Assembly (NCBI GenBank): GCA_017411885.1
Contig: JAFQPF010000020.1
Location: 1 to 5,874 of the forward strand
DNA length: 5,874 bases
Source of the DNA: Clostridia bacterium
GTDB lineage: Bacteria; Bacillota_A; Clostridia; Oscillospirales; CAG-272
Reading direction: 5' to 3'
Shown here: positions 1 to 5,734 of the stretch, one piece after another
How positions within the stretch are numbered: position 1 is the first letter of the stretch
Layout of the letters: every line of letters begins with the position of its first letter
Notes under the pieces: generated by a model
What the model saw: only the letters and a program-made list of their open reading frames with translations
The model's database searches: none
What the model was told of the DNA's origin: nothing
Made by a program: the position numbers and the translations under genes

Positions 1-804
1 GTCGATCGCGCTTTTCTCCTTACCAAACGCCATTACCGTCTTATATCCGGTAACCATTTCTTCTATATGACCGTTAAGCGCGCCAAGAAGCATTGACTGA
101 GTCTTGAAATACTTTCTCATATGCTTAACAAGAAGATTTGAAGCGAATATGGTCATCGGGATAGATATCATCGCAACAAGTGTCAGCACGGGGCTGTAGC
201 GAAGCATGAGTATGAACGCGCCGATTATGGTAATTACGCTTGAAAACAGCGATGCTATAGACTGTGAAACTGTATTTGATATATTTTCAACGTCATTGGT
301 CATACGGCTCATTATATCGCCGTGCTTATGCGTATCGGTATACTTTATCGGAAGATAGGAGATCTTCGCAAAAAGGTCATTACGCATATTATGCACGGTG
401 CTTTGCGAAAGCTTTGCCGCAAGCCTTGCCTGAAGCATTGTAGCAAGCGAGGACACGAGATAAAGCACACCCATTGTTATGAGTGTTTTAATAAGTGAAT
501 CGAAATCGACCTTGAGTCTGTTAAGCTCAGGATCTATCGTCATTGCATCTATCGCGTTAGCCTGAAGTGTCGGTCCTGAAAGGTTTACTGCCGCTGTGAG
601 CACCACCATAAGCAAAAGCGCAAGCACCATATATTTGCTTTTGCCGATATACTTTATAACTCTGCCGATAGTTGCCTTTGTGTTTTTCGGCTTTTCCGCG
701 CCTACTCTGCCTGCCATCGGTCCGCCGCGTCCCGGTCCGTGTCCCGGTCCTGCACCGGGGCGCATATTGATGATCGGGGGATTCTGATTCTTATTCTCAG
801 CCAT
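1..804 (-). CDS. ABC exporter half-transporter, second subunit (partial, N-terminal 268 residues)
   Basis: This is the membrane domain of an ABC multidrug/lipid-type exporter subunit, reading from ATG at 804 leftwards and still open at position 1. No stop falls in the window, so the ATPase domain lies outside it. A cytosolic tail of about 50 residues comes first, with a Gly/Pro/Arg-rich stretch at residues 15-33. Hydrophobic segments follow at roughly 58-78, 104-126, 186-201 and 205-225. Typical type I exporter sequences are present: the N-terminal intracellular-loop region with HGDIMSRMTNDVENI (161-175), and TGYKTVMAFGKE (252-263), which matches TGARVVKAYGRE in the neighbouring subunit. The gene overlaps the upstream ABC gene by 8 nt and has its own strong Shine-Dalgarno, so the two are very likely co-translated and form a heterodimer. 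Gly/Pro-rich N-termini on the second subunit are familiar in Firmicutes YheH/LmrD-like exporters. The transported substrate cannot be read from the sequence. Confidence 0.93.
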   Translation of the reverse strand, partial: MAENKNQNPPIINMRPGAGPGHGPGRGGPMAGRVGAEKPKNTKATIGRVIKYIGKSKYMVLALLLMVVLTAAVNLSGPTLQANAIDAMTIDPELNRLKVDFDSLIKTLITMGVLYLVSSLATMLQARLAAKLSQSTVHNMRNDLFAKISYLPIKYTDTHKHGDIMSRMTNDVENISNTVSQSIASLFSSVITIIGAFILMLRYSPVLTLVAMISIPMTIFASNLLVKHMRKYFKTQSMLLGALNGHIEEMVTGYKTVMAFGKEKSAID

Positions 805-2536
805 TGTTTTCCCCTCCCATTCTCTGCTGCGAAGCATAAATGTCGCGGTAAGTTTCGCTTGTTTTCATAAGCTCATCGTGGGGGGCAAACGCTGTGATCT
901 CACCGTTTTCAATTACGGCGATACGGTCAGCGCTCTTGATACTTGCGATACGTTGCGCAATCATTATTACGGTAGTACCCTTCATATTTTCAGCAAGTGC
1001 CGCACGGAGCTTTGCTTCTGTTGCAAGGTCAAGCGCAGATGTACTGTCGTCAAAGATAAGTATTTCAGGCTTACGTATAAGCGCGCGGGCTATTGCTATT
1101 CTCTGCTTCTGTCCGCCCGAAAGTGAAGCTCCCTTTTCGGCGATCATAGTATTATAACCCTCGTTAAACGAGCTTATAAATTCATCTGCCTGCGCGATCT
1201 TAGCGGCGTCGATCACCTCATCAAGTGTTGCGTCCTCTCTGCCCCAGCGTATGTTTTCTTCGACTGTGCCCGAGAAGAGCTCGCTTTTTTGCAAAACGAA
1301 TGCTATCTTGGCGCGAAGATCGTGAAGCTTGTATTCCTTTACGTTGACGCCGTCGATAAGCACCTCGCCCTCTGTGGCATCATAAAAGCGTGTAAGCAGG
1401 TTTACAAGCGAGCTTTTACCGCTTCCTGTTGCACCTATGATCGCGACTGTTTCGCCCGGATTTATCTTAATGCTTATATTGTCAAGCACCGGTCTTCCTA
1501 CGGTACCCGGATAGCGGAAGCTTACGTTTTTAAGCTCGACGCTTCCGTTATGTGAAGCTTCTTCATCTTCTTTGTAGTCACCGTCACGGATGACAGCGTC
1601 CGAATCAAGAACCTCGATGACTCTTTTCGCAGAAGCGGATGCGCGTGATATTGTCTGGAACATCATACTTACCATCATAAGCGACATAAGTATCTGCGTG
1701 ATATAGGTTATTGCGCCCATTACAGCGCCCGGAAGCATTGCTCCCTTATCAACCTCAAGACCGCCTATGTAAATGATCGCGATCACCGAGCCGTTCATTA
1801 TAAGCATCATTACCGGGGAGATCATCGCCATGATCTTCTGAACTCTGAGGTTCACATCTTTAAGCTCGGTATTGGCGTTACCGAATCTGTCTATTTCGTA
1901 TTCTTCTCTGCCATATGCCTTAACAACGCGCGCACCGGTTACATTTTCCTGCACTACGGAGTTTACCTTATCAAGCTTTGTCTGCACCTTTGAAAAGAGG
2001 GGGGATGCAACCTTAAGCATCACGAAGATAAGGATAAGCTGAAGCGGCAAAGATATTATAAGCACACGACCGAAATTAACGTCGAGCGTCAAACACATAA
2101 ATATACCGCCGATAAACATCATAGGCGAGCGCACGAACATACGAAGTGCCATTGCAACCAGATCCTGTATAATGTTTATATCGTTAGTAAGTCTTGTAAC
2201 AAGCGAGCCGGTCGTGAATTTGTCGGTCTGTTCAAGCGACAAGCCCATTACTTTTTTGAAAACATCGTTTCTGAGGTCGTTTCCGAAGCGCTGAGCGGCA
2301 TTTGATGCAAAGATAGCAGTTCCTATACCAAAAACACCGCCAAGCACCGCCAGCAAAAGCATAATAAGCCCTATTCTTACGATATAGCCTACACCAAGAC
2401 CGCCGATAAGTCCGTTATCGACAATTTTTGTCATAAGCTTTGGCTGCATAAGATCCATCGCGACCTCGCCTATCATAAAGAGGGGGGCCAACAGCGCAAA
2501 GATCCAATACGGTTTCAGATACTTGATAAGTTTCAT
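797..2536 (-). CDS. ABC exporter half-transporter, first subunit, with degenerate catalytic ATPase residues
   Basis: This is a complete 579-residue fused membrane/ATPase half-transporter, a normal length for the family. Membrane segments lie near residues 12-28, 52-75, 133-150, 156-175, 240-260 and 268-292. The ATPase domain starts near 332: A-loop Tyr342, Walker A GATGSGKS (368-375), Q-loop Gln416, signature LSGGQ (472-476), Walker B ILIFDD (492-497) and D-loop SALD (500-503). Two catalytic positions differ from the usual: the Glu after Walker B is Asp497, and the switch His is Gln528 (IAQR instead of IAHR). The same pair of changes is known from the degenerate-site subunit of heterodimeric exporters such as TM287 of TM287/288. 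It is therefore inferred that this subunit supplies the low-turnover ATP site and the downstream overlapping gene the active one. The start ATG at 2536 is preceded by AAGGAAGA about 5 nt upstream. Expected product is an inner-membrane exporter of drugs, peptides or lipids; the substrate is unknown. Confidence 0.96.
   Translation of the reverse strand: MKLIKYLKPYWIFALLAPLFMIGEVAMDLMQPKLMTKIVDNGLIGGLGVGYIVRIGLIMLLLAVLGGVFGIGTAIFASNAAQRFGNDLRNDVFKKVMGLSLEQTDKFTTGSLVTRLTNDINIIQDLVAMALRMFVRSPMMFIGGIFMCLTLDVNFGRVLIISLPLQLILIFVMLKVASPLFSKVQTKLDKVNSVVQENVTGARVVKAYGREEYEIDRFGNANTELKDVNLRVQKIMAMISPVMMLIMNGSVIAIIYIGGLEVDKGAMLPGAVMGAITYITQILMSLMMVSMMFQTISRASASAKRVIEVLDSDAVIRDGDYKEDEEASHNGSVELKNVSFRYPGTVGRPVLDNISIKINPGETVAIIGATGSGKSSLVNLLTRFYDATEGEVLIDGVNVKEYKLHDLRAKIAFVLQKSELFSGTVEENIRWGREDATLDEVIDAAKIAQADEFISSFNEGYNTMIAEKGASLSGGQKQRIAIARALIRKPEILIFDDSTSALDLATEAKLRAALAENMKGTTVIMIAQRIASIKSADRIAVIENGEITAFAPHDELMKTSETYRDIYASQQRMGGENNG
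811..818 (-). promoter_or_regulatory. Shine-Dalgarno of the second ABC subunit, inside the first ABC gene
   Basis: On the minus strand GGGAGGGG lies 6 nt before the ATG at 804. It sits inside the last codons of the upstream ABC gene, where it encodes part of the C-terminal MGGENNG. The two genes overlap as ATGGCTGA (797-804). The strong site plus overlap fixes the start of the second subunit and suggests coupled, near-stoichiometric translation of the two halves. Confidence 0.85.
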
Positions 2537-2576
2537 CTGTTCTTCCTTAAATTAAATACATATTTTTACAGTATAA

Positions 2577-2605
2577 AGAGTATCATTTTTAAGATTGAAA
2601 GTCAA
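2577..2605 (-). promoter_or_regulatory. Predicted sigma-A promoter of the ABC exporter operon
   Basis: On the minus strand TTGACT (2600-2605) and TACTCT (2577-2582) are separated by exactly 17 nt. TGA precedes the -10, giving an extended -10 element. Transcription would start near 2570, leaving a leader of about 34 nt before the ATG at 2536. The -10 is imperfect; an alternative TATACT lies 7 nt further downstream but has worse spacing. Confidence 0.65.
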
Positions 2606-2644
2606 GATTATTTACTAAAATTCATATAAAAATCAAATTTCTTA

Positions 2645-2673
2645 TTGCAAGTACTTAAATATTGTGCTATACT
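2645..2673 (+). promoter_or_regulatory. Predicted sigma-A promoter of the sugar phosphate isomerase gene
   Basis: TTGCAA (2645-2650) and TATACT (2668-2673) are 17 nt apart, with TGC just before the -10 (extended -10). The predicted start of transcription is near 2680, giving a leader of about 55 nt. A reading frame in the isomerase frame could begin at a TTG that is itself the -35 box. This is why the upstream extension of the isomerase is rejected as coding. Confidence 0.75.
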
Positions 2674-2677
2674 TATA

Positions 2678-2694
2678 TTACAGTTAATTACTGT
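2678..2694. promoter_or_regulatory. Inverted repeat at the isomerase transcription start (candidate operator)
   Basis: ACAGT-TAATT-ACTGT (2680-2694) is a 5-bp inverted repeat with a 5-nt centre, starting at the predicted +1 of the isomerase promoter. The left half extended to TTACAGT (2678-2684) recurs as TTACAGT at 2566-2572, over the predicted start of the divergent ABC promoter. A repressor site is plausible from the position, but the arms are short in AT-rich DNA and no regulator gene is in the window. Confidence 0.3.
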
Positions 2695-2708
2695 GTATGA
2701 CAAATTTT

Positions 2709-2720
2709 CCGCAATTGCGG
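2709..2720. repeat. 12-bp perfect palindrome CCGCAATTGCGG in the isomerase leader
   Basis: A perfect 12-bp palindrome ends 3 nt before the GGAGG ribosome binding site. As DNA it could be a dimeric-protein site downstream of the promoter. As RNA it can form only a 4-bp GC hairpin with an AATT loop, which might influence ribosome access or leader stability. It is the only GC-rich patch in an otherwise AT-rich 198-bp spacer. Function is not shown. Confidence 0.6.
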
Positions 2721-2723
2721 CAT

Positions 2724-2728
2724 GGAGG
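2724..2728 (+). promoter_or_regulatory. Shine-Dalgarno GGAGG that sets the isomerase start
   Basis: GGAGG lies 6 nt before ATG at 2735, an ideal distance. It fixes the start there rather than at the in-frame TTG 90 nt upstream, which overlaps the promoter and has no ribosome binding site. Confidence 0.92.
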
Positions 2729-2734
2729 TTTATT

Positions 2735-3550
2735 ATGGCATTACCCGTTGCTCTTCAGCTTTATTCTGTTCGCGACGATATGGAAAAGGATTTTGAAGGT
2801 ACTCTTAAGAAGGTTTCCGAGCTTGGATACGCAGGCGTTGAGTTTGCAGGTCTTTTCGGAAAAACCGCAGCAGAGGTCAAGGCTCTTTGCGAAAAGTATT
2901 CTCTCACACCTATTTCCGCACACGTTCCGCTTGTTGACATTCTTGCTGACACAGACGGCACACTCGCGATCTACAAGGAGATCGGCGTTAAGTTTATCGC
3001 AGTTCCCTACGTTACCGAGGAAAGACGCCCCGGTGCTGAAAAATTCGATGAAACTATCGAAGATATCAAGAAGATCGGCGCAGCTTGCGAAAAGCTCGGT
3101 ATGACTCTTGTTTACCACAATCACGATTTCGAATTCGTTGATCTTAACGGCGAGATCGGTCTTGACGTTCTTTACAACCGTGTTCCCGCTAACTGGCTTG
3201 CTACAGAGATAGATACCTGCTGGGCAAACGTAGGCGGCGTTGATCCGGCTAAGTACGTTCTTAAGTATACCGGCAGAGCTCCTATCGTTCACCTTAAGGA
3301 CTTTGCAGGCGTTCCCGCAGGCAGACTTTACGCGCTCATCGGTCTTGACGAGGACAACAAGGAAGAATCCTCAACCTTCGAATTCCGTCCCGTAGGCTAC
3401 GGCAAGCAGGAATTCCCCTCTATCCTTGACGCAAGCGTTAAGGCAGGCGCTACTTGGGTAGTAGTTGAGCAGGACAACCCCTCTATGGGCAAGACCCCTC
3501 TTGAGTGTGCACAAATGTCCAGAAATTACTTAAAGACACTCGGCTGGTAA
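2735..3550 (+). CDS. Sugar phosphate isomerase/epimerase, TIM-barrel (AP endonuclease 2 / IolE-IolI-like family)
   Basis: This is a 271-residue cytosolic protein, normal for the xylose-isomerase-like TIM-barrel family, which isomerises or epimerises sugars, inositols and keto-sugars using a divalent metal. Family signatures run through the barrel: LQLYSVRDDM near the N-terminus, GYAGVEFAG (31-39), ISAHV with His63, YHNHDFEF (127-134), EIDTCW (158-163), HLKD (186-189) and VVVEQD (242-247). By comparison with IolI, the predicted metal ligands are Glu132, Asp160, His186 and Glu245, all present, so the enzyme should be active. The substrate cannot be named. It is a single-gene transcript with its own promoter, GGAGG site and terminator. 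Codon choice is strongly biased (AAG, AAC, TAC and TTC favoured; CTT for Leu; GTT for Val), unlike the genes to its right, which points to high expression. It converges with the HAD gene and diverges from the ABC operon. Confidence 0.93.
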   Translation: MALPVALQLYSVRDDMEKDFEGTLKKVSELGYAGVEFAGLFGKTAAEVKALCEKYSLTPISAHVPLVDILADTDGTLAIYKEIGVKFIAVPYVTEERRPGAEKFDETIEDIKKIGAACEKLGMTLVYHNHDFEFVDLNGEIGLDVLYNRVPANWLATEIDTCWANVGGVDPAKYVLKYTGRAPIVHLKDFAGVPAGRLYALIGLDEDNKEESSTFEFRPVGYGKQEFPSILDASVKAGATWVVVEQDNPSMGKTPLECAQMSRNYLKTLGW

Positions 3551-3556
3551 TTTTAC

Positions 3557-3600
3557 TTAATAAAAAAGCTCTGACGAAATCGTCAGAGCTTTTTTATTAA
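3557..3600. terminator. Bidirectional intrinsic terminator between isomerase and HAD genes
   Basis: The two 20-nt arms (3557-3576 and 3581-3600) are perfectly complementary around an AAAT loop. The GC-containing core GCTCTGACG/CGTCAGAGC (9 bp) is flanked by six A on the left and six T on the right, so it reads as a hairpin plus U-run on both strands. It begins 6 nt after the isomerase TAA and 3 nt after the HAD TAA, and serves both convergent transcripts. Confidence 0.96.
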
Positions 3601-3603
3601 CTG

Positions 3604-4206
3604 TTACAGAATATTTTCAAGAAAAGAACGAAGCTTTTCTGCGTCGCCGTCAAAAACGTAGCCGTTTATCCCTGCTGCACGCGCCCCCTCAACATTTTCC
3701 CTTCTATCATCAACAAAAAGCGTTTCATCCGGCTTTATGCCACATTCGTTGATTAGATGCTCAAAAATTTTTACATCAGGCTTAACATAACCGCAGGTCG
3801 ATGAGAATATGCAGTTATCTAAAAGCTTAAGCATCGGTATCTCGTCACGGTGATCAACAAAATACTTGGAAATGTTAGAGGTAAGAAAAACCGAAATTCC
3901 GTAATTTTCTTTCAGATATACGATAAGCTCACGCATTCCGTCGATTTCGGGTATATTGTATATCCAATTATAATATATAGTCTCGGCGACTTCCCAAAGT
4001 CTTTCCGGAAGACGTTCTTTAACTAACTTCACCGTTTCTTCATCGGTTATAGTACCGGCATCAAGGCGATCCCAATACAATCTGTCAAAAACTACGTTTT
4101 CAAGTAGCTTGGCATCCGCAGGGTCTGAAACGTATCTGCCAACCATATATTCAGGCTCGAAATGGACAAGGACCTGCCCGAAATCAAAAACTAAATTTTT
4201 TATCAT
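3604..4206 (-). CDS. HAD superfamily phosphatase, subfamily IA (YihX-like motif I)
   Basis: This is a 200-residue soluble HAD-type hydrolase, probably dephosphorylating a small sugar phosphate or nucleotide. Residues are numbered from the ATG at 4206. Motif I is FDFGQVL with nucleophile Asp8, but the usual second Asp (D+2) is Gly10, as in E. coli YihX (alpha-glucose-1-phosphatase, DLGNV). Motif II is FLTSN with Ser110; motif III is YVKPD with Lys142; motif IV is FVDD with Asp166/Asp167, followed by REN.EGARAAGI, typical of the IA group. The helical cap is the region of about residues 15-85. A TTG at 4227 would add 7 residues, but GGAGG (4212-4216) sits 5 nt before ATG 4206, which I prefer. 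The gene follows the 130-residue gene by 17 nt and is expected to share its promoter. Substrate is unassigned, and the adjacent isomerase is convergent rather than co-transcribed. Confidence 0.93.
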   Translation of the reverse strand: MIKNLVFDFGQVLVHFEPEYMVGRYVSDPADAKLLENVVFDRLYWDRLDAGTITDEETVKLVKERLPERLWEVAETIYYNWIYNIPEIDGMRELIVYLKENYGISVFLTSNISKYFVDHRDEIPMLKLLDNCIFSSTCGYVKPDVKIFEHLINECGIKPDETLFVDDRRENVEGARAAGINGYVFDGDAEKLRSFLENIL

Positions 4207-4211
4207 AGCAA

Positions 4212-4216
4212 CCTCC
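4212..4216 (-). promoter_or_regulatory. Shine-Dalgarno GGAGG that decides the HAD start
   Basis: On the minus strand GGAGG is followed by TTGCT and then ATG at 4206. The longer alternative, TTG at 4227, would overlap the upstream stop codon and place this ribosome binding site inside the coding sequence. Confidence 0.85.
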
Positions 4217-4223
4217 GCATTTT

Positions 4224-4616
4224 TCAAAGCTCCTTAAACCGAGCCTCTGACATTACGTTTATATATAACCTATCAATCTTATGAGCTGAACGAAATATAC
4301 CCTCATCGAGTCCCCATATACTTCTCGGCTTCCCTTTAATAACAATAATCGTAGTATATTCCTTGTCTGTAATAACGGGTAAACGAAAAAGCTCCTCGCC
4401 ACGTCCGCGATCATAGAAACGCAAGTAGAGAAAGGGTATCTGCTCCCAAATAATATTTCTGTTCTGACAACGTATAAGGGACAGCCTGTTTGCTCTCTTG
4501 TGCGTTATAATAACACGGTATTTGATACCTCTATGCTCAAAAAATACTGTTCGAGTATACTCGTCATCAATATGAGTATTATAATTATCTAAATATGCCT
4601 TGTAAATTTCACCCAT
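4224..4616 (-). CDS. Hypothetical protein, 130 residues, upstream of the HAD gene
   Basis: I do not recognise this protein. It is small, soluble-looking and basic, with no signal peptide and no membrane segment. It alternates hydrophobic strand-like stretches (YRVIITHKR, 33-41; FLYLRFYDRG, 62-71; YTTIIVIKGKPR, 87-98; RLYINVMSEARF, 115-126) with charged loops. It may therefore be a compact mostly-beta or alpha/beta domain. Evidence that it is real: a good ribosome binding site (GAGGTGA, 4621-4627) 4 nt before ATG, a strong promoter directly upstream, a full-length uninterrupted frame, and 17-nt spacing to a bona fide HAD gene. Co-transcription suggests a linked role, such as a partner or regulator of the phosphatase, but this is inference. 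Cysteine content is low (one) and no zinc-binding or nuclease motif is visible. Confidence 0.75.
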   Translation of the reverse strand: MGEIYKAYLDNYNTHIDDEYTRTVFFEHRGIKYRVIITHKRANRLSLIRCQNRNIIWEQIPFLYLRFYDRGRGEELFRLPVITDKEYTTIIVIKGKPRSIWGLDEGIFRSAHKIDRLYINVMSEARFKEL

Positions 4617-4634
4617 ATTTTCACCTCAAATTTG

Positions 4635-4663
4635 ATTATATCATATATTTAACCGAAATACAA
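4635..4663 (-). promoter_or_regulatory. Predicted sigma-A promoter of the hypothetical-HAD operon
   Basis: On the minus strand TTGTAT (4658-4663), a 17-nt spacer and a consensus TATAAT (4635-4640) are preceded by TGA, an extended -10. Transcription should start near 4628, immediately before the GAGGTGA site, so the leader is only about 12 nt and leaves no room for a riboswitch. Confidence 0.8.
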
Positions 4664-4666
4664 TAG

Positions 4667-4697
4667 AAAAAGCACAGCGAGTTAGTCCTTTTTCGCT
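4667..4697 (-). terminator. Possible weak intrinsic terminator after the serine hydrolase gene
   Basis: On the minus strand AGCGA (4693-4697, overlapping the stop codon) can pair with TCGCT (4676-4680) across a 12-nt loop, followed by GTGC and five T. The stem is only 5 bp, the loop is large and the U-run is offset, so termination here may be leaky. If so, some transcripts would read into the next promoter and operon. Confidence 0.3.
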
Positions 4698-5710
4698 CAA
4701 TCGACCAAATTCCTGTCTTCCAAGGAACATTTAATAGCTCTATGGATTAGTTCACGCATTTTTATAACCTCATCATAATGCTCTACTCCATATTTTTTAA
4801 CGGTAGAGATAGTAGCGTCAGATAAAATGATAACATATAGCCCGGATCGGTAATCCACAAAAACAGATTGTCCTGTGTGACCGCAATGTCCGATCGCTCC
4901 ATTTGAAAACAATTCACCCGTCTGATTATAGTGTTCATCAACATATAAGAAGCCAAGCCCACGTGACTCACTCATCCCCAAAGTATGATTTTGAGCCGCG
5001 GTTAAAAAAGTCTGCTCACTTATTAAAGGTTTTCCTCGATTCTGTATGAAATTAACATATTTCGTAACATCCGATATATTCGAGAATACCCCCGCATTTC
5101 CTGCAACACCTCCAAGAAATTGGCAGTTGTAATCATTAACGATACCGCGCTTGCTTTCATCAAGATTGGAATTAACAATATTTTGTCTGTCGATTGGCAA
5201 AAATGACGTATTCTCAAGTCCAAGTGGCTTTGCGACGAACTCATTAAAGCATTGACTCAATTGCATACCAAATGTTTTTTCAAGAATTTTACCGAGTAAA
5301 ATAAATCCCGGGCAGCTATATCGGACATCTGCGCCAATCGGAATATCCGACGGTATATCAAGAATCCTTTCCGCGATATTGTCGTAGCTGTTTCCTTCTT
5401 TGTTCAAAGATTTATGACCGATACCGACCGTATGTGTCAATAAATTCATTATTGTTAAAGACTTTGAAGTCGGAAAGAATTTATCCACAGTATCATCAAG
5501 CTTAAGCAATCCTTTGTCAAGAGCAATCAGGGCAAGAGAGGTTGTCACAATGATTTTTGTAACCGAAGCCATATCGAATAGTGTATTTTCATTAACACCA
5601 CCGCGATATGTATCATAGATAGCATTATCACCTTTTCCAACACGAACGGCGATATGTTCCAATATGCCCTTCACTATATATTCGTCTATAACATTTTCCA
5701 AGCAAATCAT
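4697..5710 (-). CDS. Serine hydrolase, beta-lactamase class C / PBP-like family
   Basis: This 337-residue protein has the serine beta-lactamase/transpeptidase-like fold (Pfam Beta-lactamase type), whose members include esterases, D-amino acid peptidases and cell-wall hydrolases. Motif 1 is SVTK with nucleophile Ser49 and Lys52. Motif 2 is YSC (131-133), keeping the catalytic Tyr131 but with Cys where Asn is usual. Motif 3 is HTG (278-280), a common variant of KTG. Supporting family segments are LLTHT (90-94), GFILLGKILEK (135-145), KPLGLENT (161-168) and GGVAGNAGVFS (200-210). There is no signal peptide or membrane anchor: the N-terminus is MICLENVIDEYIVKG, so a cytoplasmic location and a non-classical substrate are likely. 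The start is supported by GAGGTG (5719-5724), 8 nt upstream. The gene is AT-rich, uses rarer codons than the isomerase and stands alone with its own promoter. A true antibiotic-hydrolysing role is unlikely without export. Confidence 0.92.
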   Translation of the reverse strand: MICLENVIDEYIVKGILEHIAVRVGKGDNAIYDTYRGGVNENTLFDMASVTKIIVTTSLALIALDKGLLKLDDTVDKFFPTSKSLTIMNLLTHTVGIGHKSLNKEGNSYDNIAERILDIPSDIPIGADVRYSCPGFILLGKILEKTFGMQLSQCFNEFVAKPLGLENTSFLPIDRQNIVNSNLDESKRGIVNDYNCQFLGGVAGNAGVFSNISDVTKYVNFIQNRGKPLISEQTFLTAAQNHTLGMSESRGLGFLYVDEHYNQTGELFSNGAIGHCGHTGQSVFVDYRSGLYVIILSDATISTVKKYGVEHYDEVIKMRELIHRAIKCSLEDRNLVD

Positions 5711-5734
5711 AATATAAGCACCTCACTTTATTGT

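Noticed and set aside
596..787. Plus-strand 63-residue open frame with a hydrophobic stretch and Pro/Gly-rich end
   Set aside because: It is the mirror of the second ABC subunit's first membrane helix and Gly/Pro-rich tail; no ribosome binding site or promoter supports it.
2645..2734. 30-residue N-terminal extension of the isomerase from a TTG start
   Set aside because: The TTG is the -35 box of the predicted promoter and the extension spans the -10 and leader. A perfect GGAGG supports ATG at 2735, where family homology begins.
2537..2734. Riboswitch or structured leader in the divergent spacer
   Set aside because: Both predicted leaders are short (about 34 and 55 nt) and AT-rich, with only a 4-bp hairpin; no known riboswitch core is visible.
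2741..3292. Minus-strand 183-residue open frame
   Set aside because: It lies fully inside the isomerase on the opposite strand; the isomerase's biased codons avoid antisense stops. The composition is not protein-like and no family is recognisable.
3557..3600. Long perfect inverted repeat as a possible mobile-element end or small-RNA gene
   Set aside because: The A-run, GC stem and T-run between two convergent genes fit a shared intrinsic terminator. No transposase or second copy is present.
4207..4227. 7-residue N-terminal extension of the HAD protein from TTG at 4227
   Set aside because: It contains the GGAGG site used by ATG at 4206, and the HAD core begins directly after that ATG.
4783..5244. 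Short minus-strand open frames at 4783-4971 and 5023-5244
   Set aside because: They overlap the serine hydrolase on the same strand in another frame; the hydrolase frame is intact with all three motifs, so there is no frameshift to explain.
4697..5710. Antibiotic-resistance beta-lactamase
   Set aside because: It has no signal peptide, a non-canonical YSC motif and HTG rather than KTG; the wider serine hydrolase family is a better call.
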